Below are positions 1-64,000 of a DNA stretch of 64,000 bases, piece after piece. The translations under genes and the position numbers were made by a program. The stretch comes from Motacilla alba alba (taxonomy: Eukaryota > Chordata > Aves > Passeriformes > Motacillidae), in the NCBI RefSeq assembly GCF_015832195.1, contig NC_052019.1, positions 45,883,016 to 45,947,015 on the forward strand, given 5' to 3'. Within the stretch, counting starts at the first letter, position 1; the number at the start of each line of letters is the position of its first letter. Under the pieces are notes generated by a model. That model searched no databases, was not told the origin of the DNA, and saw only the letters and a program-made list of their open reading frames with translations.

Positions 1-718
1 TTTACACTAAATATTATTTTGAGTTTAGAGCTGAGTTAAGGAAACATTTAAAACTTCAAACACTCTAATTACAAAAACATATCAGCTTGGTTTCCCTATC
101 TTATTCTGTAAAGAATACTATCTAATTTAAAGTTAGATCCTTGGAAGGAAAGCAAAGTAAACAAAAAATACCCAGGATAGAATAGCAAACTAATTTTTAA
201 GGAGTCTGAAACATCTTTATTCCAGCAAGATTCAAAGTTACATATCTTTATTTCTTTTGATTGGGTAAGCTTCCAATGAAATGTTGACTGTCATTCAACA
301 CAACACTTGCATTTTAAGCACACAAACATACTTCACCAGAAAAACTCAAAGTGCAGGGATCAAAGTCTTTTTACTGGGAAGCTCTCATGGGAACAAAATG
401 CTTTTTTGGACTGGGGCCTTTAGACCTGGACTCTCTTCACATTAAAATACAGAAGAATAGTGACTGAAAGACCAGGGAATCCAAACTAGATGCTTTGAAC
501 AATGTTAGTGAAATTAAACAATACCAAACTTAAAATCAAATCTATCAAATCCTAATGATTCAACACAGTTGTTGCCTGCTCCTGAACACAGTTTAATATG
601 TCAACACCTCTCAACTATTTCTCTTTCTGTGGAAGTACCTTTGTTACCATTCACACAAGAGCATGAGTCTTCATGGCTAGTAGTTCCAACTAAGCTTTGA
701 AAATTAGTATTTTACAAG

Positions 719-724
719 TTTATT
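719..724 (-). other. Candidate polyadenylation signal AATAAA
   Basis: First exact AATAAA on the minus strand after the EGF stop, about 1.7 kb downstream. Two further copies lie at 247-252 and 216-221. Which is used cannot be told from sequence. Confidence 0.4.
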
Positions 725-1265
725 CTGAGTCCAGAATTGATGTGGTTAGAAAACAGAATCAACAATTCAAAATCACTTTAGAAGTTAAGTGACAACCCTC
801 TACAAAACCAGGACTCAGTGTCATTACTGTTTCAACAACATAAAACAAAACTGACTTCACAAAGTTACTCCAGTGTGTAACCATTTTGGATAAGAAGTAA
901 GAGCATTTCAAAACTCTTTCCCATATTGGCCTGCAGAGCTGGTGAAAAAAAACAAACAAACAACAAAAATGACAACATTCCATACCTTTCTGGCAGGATT
1001 CAAAAGGAACCCAGAAAAGCAGAATAGTAAACACAGAAATTAGTAATGTTTGCCACTATTATCCATCTAATGAATTACAAGGAACATTAGTGGTGGGCAC
1101 TGTAGCAGAGTTTAAAGGTTACACCAGCAGGCTTCAAAAACAGAGGACTGAGAGATCCCCCACAAATAATAAAATCATTATTAGTAATTCAGCTGATGTT
1201 CAGGCATCTTCCAAAAGATTCTGAAAACAGCCTTAGGATGTCAAGACAAGTTGATGAAAATCACT

Positions 1266-1400
1266 TGATATCACAGAATGTTCTGAGTTGGAAGGGACCC
1301 ACAAGGATCATCAAGCCCAACTCTGGAGTGAAAGGCTTGAAGGGATTGAAGCCACAACCTTGGTGTTATCAGCACCATGCTCACACCAACTGACCTCATC
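1266..1400 (-). mobile_element. CR1 LINE 3'-end fragment
   Basis: The plus strand reads tatcacagaatgttctgag, then ttggaagggaccc and aggatcatcaagcccaact. This is the reverse complement of the 3' end typical of avian CR1, so the element lies in minus orientation, the same as EGF. It falls in the predicted 3' UTR. Confidence 0.8.
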
Positions 1401-2443
1401 TCTGCATACTACAGAGCTTTGCAAGAGAGTAAATGACCTGATAGGTGTTAGAAATCCAGTTACAGGAAAAAATTTGTTCAGTTTTCCAATTGTTCCCTCA
1501 GATTCTACAGGCAGCACAAATCAGTTGAGTGGAAGTCAGTCTGAACTGAAGCGGCTTTTTTGTGGTTTTGTCCCACTTCTCCTGGTCTTTTGGAACAGCA
1601 ATTGGCTGGACTTCTGTCCTCACACTGAGTTCTATATAATGGACCAGGTTTTGGTGCCAGGCACACCTTTATAAGACAAGGACAGCTCCAGCACATGCCT
1701 CTCTGCAGGGCTGAAGGCAGACAGAAACCCACTTCCTCAGCCCAGAAATAACCCTGTTATGCTCTGAAGGACCAGTGTACGCTGGGAAAAAAAAATGGAG
1801 GAAACACCTTTCCCCTCAAATGCTGCCCACCATTAATAACATGTGCCTGCAAAACATCCTCCAGAACACAAAACCTGAGAAATTCAAGATCCTATGTGGT
1901 GCTTGCTAGACACAAGAACATCTCAGGTGGAATCCAAGAAGTTGCACTGGTCTTTCAGCAGCACTGGGGAGAGGCATAAAGTGTCCATAAAAATTTTTTT
2001 ATAGTAAGATCATTTTGAACTAATTTTTCTGCTTTATCCTCCATTCCTGTTTCTCTGCAGCTGTCCTTGTGTTCCACTTTCTAGGCAGTTTCTCAACTCA
2101 GTGTGTGTAAAGATCACGACTTGCAACGAGCTCCCTTAGAAAATACTTATCACTGATAAATCACCCACTTGACTCTCTTCCTCCCAGTGACTTTCAGCAG
2201 GCAGTTAATGAAGTGAGCAGCAGTGATACTTATACAGTACTCACTGCCAATATGTTGATCAGTAATTCTTCCAGGCAAAGATGACAGGGAAGGAGTGGCA
2301 AGGCCTTCTCTGTTTTGTTATGAATAATGGTGGGTTTTTTCTAAAGCAGGTTTTAATGGGAAAAAAAGGAGTGTTGCTTCAGTGTTTGTGAGTTCCCATC
2401 CTTTGCTGACTTCCTCCTTTTCCCGTTCAAACACAGACTGCTT

Positions 2444-57800
<55,357 letters not shown>

Positions 57801-60800
57801 AATCTTGAGGGGTTTTTTGAGCTGTCACTGGAGAAAAACTAGCTTGTATTCAGTCATATCCAGGACAAGATGAGCATGTGTAATCCCAAAAGTTTTCTGC
57901 AATCTGTCACTTTAGACTCAGACATCTTATCACAATTTCAAGTTTTATCTTTGCCTTGCTTTTCTTGTCACTTTAGACCTTACTGTGTCTGACTACAACC
58001 TTGAAGAAATTCCTGGGAGATTTCTTCCCCACACACATCAGGGCTTTTTTTTTTCCTCTCGCTCTTTCGTTTCTTTTTTTTTTTCTCTTTTGGAAGCCAA
58101 GTATGAAATGCCTGACACTCTTGCCACAAATTTAACACAGCTCAAAAGCCATGCTCTCAAGGATCACTTTAAATTTCCCTTCAACAAAGCTGCCGTTTAA
58201 ATCTTTAAAGCAGAGCATTCAGAAAACTCTTCAGCGCAGCTCTCAGTGGAGGGCAGGGAGCGAAATCTCCAGGTACCGTCCTTCTCCGAAACGCAGTTGT
58301 TTTTACATCCAGACTTGGATGGACTCCTCTTTTCTTTTTAAAGCTCTGCTTGCCCCACCTCTTCTCTTTTTAGTACCACTTGAGTGAACCCTGTGTTTGC
58401 ACATAGTAATGTGGTCAGTTCCTTACTACAGGGAACTGAGCCAGCCTGCAGATATCCAGCCACCCATAATAAATGCAGGCTCTTTAGAAAAGCATCGCCT
58501 CCTGCTTGAGAAGTACCTGCAGCTTGCCAGCTAAGTTTTTTCCACAGAGATTGTCGGCAAATTTATTCAATTCTTGTTAATTCTCAAATAGTTGCATTCC
58601 TCTTAATATCATCATGCGTTTTACCACCAGAAACAAATTTTGTCATTAAAGCATTTAATCCAAAATCAGGGGGAAAATCCCTCTGGTTTCTGTGATATAT
58701 TTTTACTGGAAATCGAAATCAGCTTAAGGTCAAATTCAAATCCAGGATATGTGTTTGTAATTTTGAATTGAAACTCTCTCTCTCAGGTCTGAATTTGGCC
58801 CTTATGCATATCCAGAAGAATACCTGTTGTCATAGACTGGTGTAATGTGCTCTGAGCCTGCATCCCCACAGATGTCGCAGTCATTTATAAGTGCACTGAT
58901 GCTGCACAAGGCTGCTGTCAGTGTGCAATGCTCTTTTACACGTGTTCCACTGAGGTATAGAAACTAGACAAATTCCAGATGCTCATAATTCCTCAGTATT
59001 GAAAAAGCCTCCTTTTTCCCAGTCCATCAGCCTAGACCAGCAAAGCTCTAAAACACAAGCATAAGTTTGTGCTTCTAAGATTTACTGAATTTTGAAAGTG
59101 CTGAGATTTAAGCATGTGTTTAAAGGGTTGATTGTGCCAGGCTTTGTTGAGCGAACTACTGTGAGGCAATCTGGTTCTGTCACTTTTTTCTTTCCTTTGA
59201 TTTTTAAAAAAATTTTATTTCTGGGGTGCTGTGAATACTAACAAAATACTAACAAAACAGCTGGTTACAGCAGCAGCATCAGAAGGTACCTACAACTGTA
59301 CGAGTTCTGTTTCTTGGAATTCTCCCTCTCCCCTCTCCAAATTTTTCTGAATCAATATGAGTCCAGACTTGTACTGTCAGAAAACAGGATTAAAACCTGA
59401 TTATGGATTGGGCCACTCTCCATTAAAAGTAACTGTTTCTTGATGTTTCTCCCTGTGTGCAGGCACATTCTGCTCTCCCAATCTTCACTGCTACAGCCAC
59501 TGCCGTTAAATCCAGACTGACAAATGGCAGCCACATTTCCATCTACCCTGTTCAGAACCCAGTCTTTATCCCACATGCTACGCTATAAAATACAATAACA
59601 GTAATGTAAATTATGCAGGGCCAGACTCATGCCAAAGAGCATTTGCTTCTTCAAATAGTCCCTGGGAATACAAAAGGGCAAACAATGTGAAAGCACAGTA
59701 TAAAGCCATCCCATCTAGGATTACAGGATCCTGCTCAGGAGCTGTGGTATGTTCCATATGAACCTCTTTTACTAATTCTGCAGTCATCAGTTCCTCCTCA
59801 CACAATTTTCTTTGCTGTTCAAGCTGGGAGCAAGCAACCCTGACAGTTTGAAAGGAATGTGTCACTTCTTTGTGAGCAGGCACCAGCAGAATGTTTGCCA
59901 GACCGTGAGGGTGGCCATCCCAGCACATCCCTGACCTCTTCCAGGGCAGACTCAGACAAACTTGTTGAAGGAGACAGAGTGAATAAGCTCTCCCTTTCCT
60001 TTTAAAACCCAGAAACAATTTCTGTCTCACATTCTTTTCATCTCTCATTTACACACATTGTATTTTCTGAACATTTCCCTCAATCTTCCCCACTGCTCCA
60101 TCTCCATATTTGCCTTTACACAAAACACAGTCAAAGGCACATCCCAGAATTTCATTTTTTCCCCTCTAAATTAAATATGAATACAGAACTTTCTGACCTG
60201 CCAATACCCCAACAATCTTTTCTGAAGGAACACTTCACTTTAGCTAAGTAGAGACCAGTTAATAAAGTTGTTAATTTTACCATCCTAGAAGTACAGGAAT
60301 GGCTTAACAAAAGGAAGAAAAACACTTGAATATTTGATTTATTTTTTTTACCCTTAAACCCCAAATTTAACTTGGGCCAGAACTAGTTATCAAACCCACC
60401 GTATGATATGATGTAATCTAGGCCAAAGAAGGTTCATTCATTTGGAAGTGGATAGAACCAATCACCTCCCCCTACAACAAACCAGAAAGTGCTCAATAAA
60501 GTATTAAATCCATCAGGCTGTGCCACACCCACACTTTTAAAACATATTGTTTTTCACCAAGTGGTTCAGCATACTGCTCACAATAATTCCATCACACCCG
60601 AAGTCATTAAGCATTTCAGAAGTTGTTCAAATGAGTTTCTAAAAAGCAAACTATTGTGCTCACCTTCAGGTATTAAGTACAGCAATCTACATTAGTCTGG
60701 CACTCATATGATAAATTAGACCAAATTAGCTCTACAGTCTTATTTGCAGGGGTCACTGCAGAATCAGTCCCAATGATCTTAAAATCATCCCAGTTCATCA

Positions 60801-63800
60801 AATGTGAAGAATTTAATTGAATTTGATCTACTGACTTAGGACATTTATGAATTAACAGCAAATAAACATTTTATCTCTTTCTCTTGGAGTTCTTACTTCT
60901 TACTTTTTGATAAAAGAAATTCTGGCTTTTTTTACCAAAGTTGGGAAAGATCAGCTAGCAATTCAAATACTGGGGGGCTTCTTGGCAAATGGCTACTCAA
61001 GTTCAAGAACAGCATATTCTGACTGTTTCTAAACTGTAGAGGAAACAGCCCTCCCTCAGCTTCCCATTATCTACATTGTATTAATAAGCACATTGGTTGA
61101 ATCATATATTGGCTTTTATTCTTGCTCACTACACATTGCACTAGCTTGTCAGCAGTTGGACTTCTTTCTCTATCAGCCTCTGAAAGGCGAATTCTGGCGT
61201 TAGGCAAATTCTAATGTGGTTAAAGTTATATTTTATAGTCAACATAATCCAAATTACTACCAACTCAGGTTAATTATTAAATGTGAATTCACTGATGTAA
61301 CATAGGAAATGTGTAGCAGCTATCTCTAGTTCAAATAGCACAGAGCAGTGAGGAACAACCAGATCCCACAAAACAGATTCCAGAACTTCTCCAATAGCCC
61401 CAGAAAATCTGCCAGCCCCTGGGATAAGATGCTCACGTACCTGTCATCCTGTCAGAAAGGGTATTGCCACCACAGAAGCAGCTGATTGACACCAGCAACT
61501 TTTGTGATGATACTGGGGATTTCTCATGGTCTTCAGAAAAAAACACCCAACAATTGCCTGAGCTGCCTTACACCTACTTGCTGAAGCCTGACCCCAGGGT
61601 TAGTGTGGGGCTAGCTGACTGATCACTGTGTTTTCTCTGACATGACAGTGCTTGATTCAGTACTGTTAATGCCATTTCAGCAGGTTCAGCCTGCATCATC
61701 TATAGTTCTGACAAAGGGACATTATGCAATGCTAAGTTGCCTGTCAGAGCAGAGAGAGGCACAGCATGAGAAACTGGCATATTGCAGGATCTCTAAAAGC
61801 AAGAATGCCTGAAATCTCCTCCTGAGATATGATGGCCATTCTGGCTTTGTCCTCAGGCATGTCACTCATCATTTCAACAGTTTGGAGATTATATTTGGCT
61901 TGCAGGATGTTTTAATTTAATTTACTAATAAAATTAATTACAGAGTGGGGCTTTAAATCATGAAAGCTTTTTGAAAACCAAGTGTTACTGTAAGTAATCT
62001 CTTTCCAGTTGTCTGTTGCACAGCAGCAATTACAACAAAAATCCACTGGATTTTTTTGGGAGTTTGAGTACCATAATTTTTCTGCTATGGTTACATTTTT
62101 TTCCGCCTATAAACTGATCTTAAGCAAAAGAAAAAAATTAAATAATCTGTGCTTAAAGCATACTGTTAACTATAGCCAATATTATCTTTTTTAAAGCAGT
62201 TTTACATTCAACATTTTAACAGGCACCTTTCACCAGCTGCTGTACAGTAAATGCTTATTTCATCAGCCAGACCACACTGGAATCCACAGAAAGATCCAGA
62301 AAGAAAGTTAAATATGCTTTCTCTCCTATCCTGACAGGCAGAACAAGAGTGAAACATTCTGGGGAAGCCACATAGCATTACTGACTTATGACATTTATCA
62401 ATGTTAGAGGACTGCTTCAGGCCTCTATGTTAACAGACATGGAGGAGTAGTTAAAATAGCATGTTGGAACAGTCAGTTGGCTCTCTGAAACAAAACTGAA
62501 GATAAAGCAAGTCATTTTTTTTACCATGAATAAGATCTATGCAGCTTGCTATGTGAGAACTTTTAACAAAGAATCTTAGTAACAGGTACAGCATTAGTTC
62601 ACTATCAGAGTTTAAAGATGTATCCTCTCTCTGTGTTTTGCTGTTTCCATCCCAAGGATAGCTCTGTTTCCCTCACAGGAAAATGATTTCTAGTACACAC
62701 ACAAGAACAGCTGCTCTAACAGATCTCTCAGAACAAAAGGCACTGGCTGAAATCTAATTTCACTAATTTTTATAGTTCCTGAGCACTCACCATTTACACT
62801 GATACCAGTAAGAGATTAGGAATTTATCTGTCAGTCCATAGGCTCTTATTTCAAGTCCATCTATCACAGATATTGTTACTTTTATTTTTTTTGTCTCATA
62901 AGTTCTGGCCTGAGGAGGTAAACAATTAAAATTTAGTTTTTTAGTCAACTTTTTCTACCTTATCACCGACATTTTCAGATGGTTAATTCTTCTTATGACC
63001 ATAGAGAATAAAGAGCAAGGAACATTTTGTAGTTTTGCTTCATAGCTGCCTTGCTGGCTATGTGGAACAGAATCACTGCACTTACCAACCCAGTTCACTT
63101 GGTGCAATTAACTCCATTTCAGCTGGTACATCTGTAGCACACCTACACAAGCCCACAGCTGCATAAACTTACACCTGTCTAGCACACCTCAAAGACAGAA
63201 CCAAACAGGATGGACAATAAATAGGAGTAGAAGTAGACACAGGCATTGTTATAGTCAGCTTTCCCCAGCAAAAGCACCTGAGATGAATCCAAGACTGGAA
63301 TTGTCTTGGATTCAGGACAATCCCAGTCTTGAATTGGAGTTCAAGAGAGAATTGAGACCTTGCCAATGCCCAGTACTGAGCTCCTGCAAGCGGATTGCAG
63401 GATGCTCCCAGGTGCTGCCATACTCAAACACTCTGAAGGAGGCAATGACATCCTGAGCATGTTGCAAGCCACATCCTCTTTGTGGAAGTTCATTCTTTTC
63501 CTACAAATGCCCATGCAGCTGGTGGCAGAGGGATTCTCCAGTGGATTGGTGGGCAACCAAGAGCAGGTATGATAAAATACACTTCTAGCTGCTGGGAATG
63601 TTCAGTTTTCCTACAATTCACAGAAGAGATTCAAGAGATCTCTGGAAGCAACTTTTTCCTGATTAGTAAGTATTTGAGCATTGAGCATCTCCTGAAATAT
63701 TTGCTCAGAGCCTGCTGAAAGTAAACATGCACTTGCACATAAAAAAAAAAAAAGCTTTTTATGTAATGGCATTTCTTATGTGAGACAATTTTATAGGTGC

Positions 63801-64000
63801 AATATAGAACAAAAGCAAAATAATAAATAGGGGCCAGACCCTACCCACAGTGGCCAGAGTGGATTTCTTATACCAAATTGGGAAGCAGTTGGCACAGAGT
63901 GATCAGCAAGGGCTCTGCCATGCAGGAGGCAGCTTGACCTGACAGCACCTCAGGGAGCCTCACAGCTGCAGGCAGTGCAGTGCCAGAGCCTATCACAGAC
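57801..64000 (-). other. EGF 5' UTR, promoter region and 5' flank
   Basis: No supported gene. The proximal part holds the 5' UTR and probably the promoter. Poly-T runs lie at 58047-58056 and 58074-58084. A 145-codon minus-strand open frame at 59611-60048 and overlapping inverted repeats at 63285-63331 are described under findings. In human the neighbour on this side is LRIT3; none of its exons is recognised. Confidence 0.6.
58334..58358 (-). promoter_or_regulatory. Candidate core promoter: TTTAAAAA box with CACCC-type motif
   Basis: On the minus strand, aggtggggcaagcagagctt is followed by the TATA-like tttaaaaag. A start site about 25-30 bases further on would give a 5' UTR of roughly 500 bases if unspliced. 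This is inference from motif position only. Another TTTAAA lies at 58195-58208. Confidence 0.25.

Larger units (their letters stand above)
1..2443 (-). other. EGF 3' UTR and 3' flank
   Basis: No coding sequence recognised. On the minus strand, AATAAA hexamers occur at 719-724, 247-252 and 216-221, and an ATTAAA at 2352-2357. The mRNA end is therefore probably one of these, giving a UTR of about 0.1, 1.7 or 2.2 kb. A CR1 fragment lies inside the region. In human the next gene on this side is ELOVL6; nothing of it is recognisable here. Confidence 0.5.

Overview
This window is vertebrate nuclear DNA, almost certainly from a bird. Several fragments look like CR1 LINEs with the avian-type 3' end. 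One long multi-exon gene fills the minus strand: the pro-epidermal growth factor gene, EGF. I assembled 25 coding exons from about 57.8 kb down to about 2.4 kb. Every junction has an AG acceptor and a GT donor, every phase matches its neighbour, and the joined reading frame is 3,756 nt including the stop (1,251 residues). No other gene can be supported on either strand.

Layout, in gene order (high to low coordinates). 64.0-57.8 kb is the 5' flank with a possible core promoter. Exon 1 carries the signal peptide and a short Cys-containing stub. Exon 2, after a 9 kb intron, encodes one calcium-binding EGF-like domain. Exons 3-6 encode a first YWTD (LDL-receptor class B) beta-propeller. Exons 7-10 encode four EGF-like domains, one per exon. 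Exons 11-15 encode a second YWTD propeller. Exon 16 is an EGF-like domain, exon 17 a linker, and exons 18-20 three more EGF-like domains. Exons 21 and 22 together encode the EGF hormone domain and the transmembrane helix. Exons 23-25 encode the cytoplasmic tail, with the stop at 2444-2446. The 3' UTR and 3' flank lie below 2444.

The protein is a type I membrane precursor. Its juxtamembrane EGF module is released by proteolysis to act on the EGF receptor (ErbB1). The module keeps all six cysteines with the human spacing, plus the Tyr, Arg and Leu residues known to contact the receptor.

The most notable gene-level feature is exon 2. By recalled comparison, the human 1,207-residue precursor lacks this domain and runs from the exon-1 stub straight into the first propeller. 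The net length difference (44 residues) equals exon 2 exactly. Other points of interest are a sharp GC-rich island on the hormone/transmembrane exon, loss of the Arg that precedes mature human EGF, a solo-LTR-like element in intron 10, and several perfect or near-perfect inverted repeats in introns and the 5' flank. Comparisons with human EGF come from memory of that protein; no alignment or database search was run.
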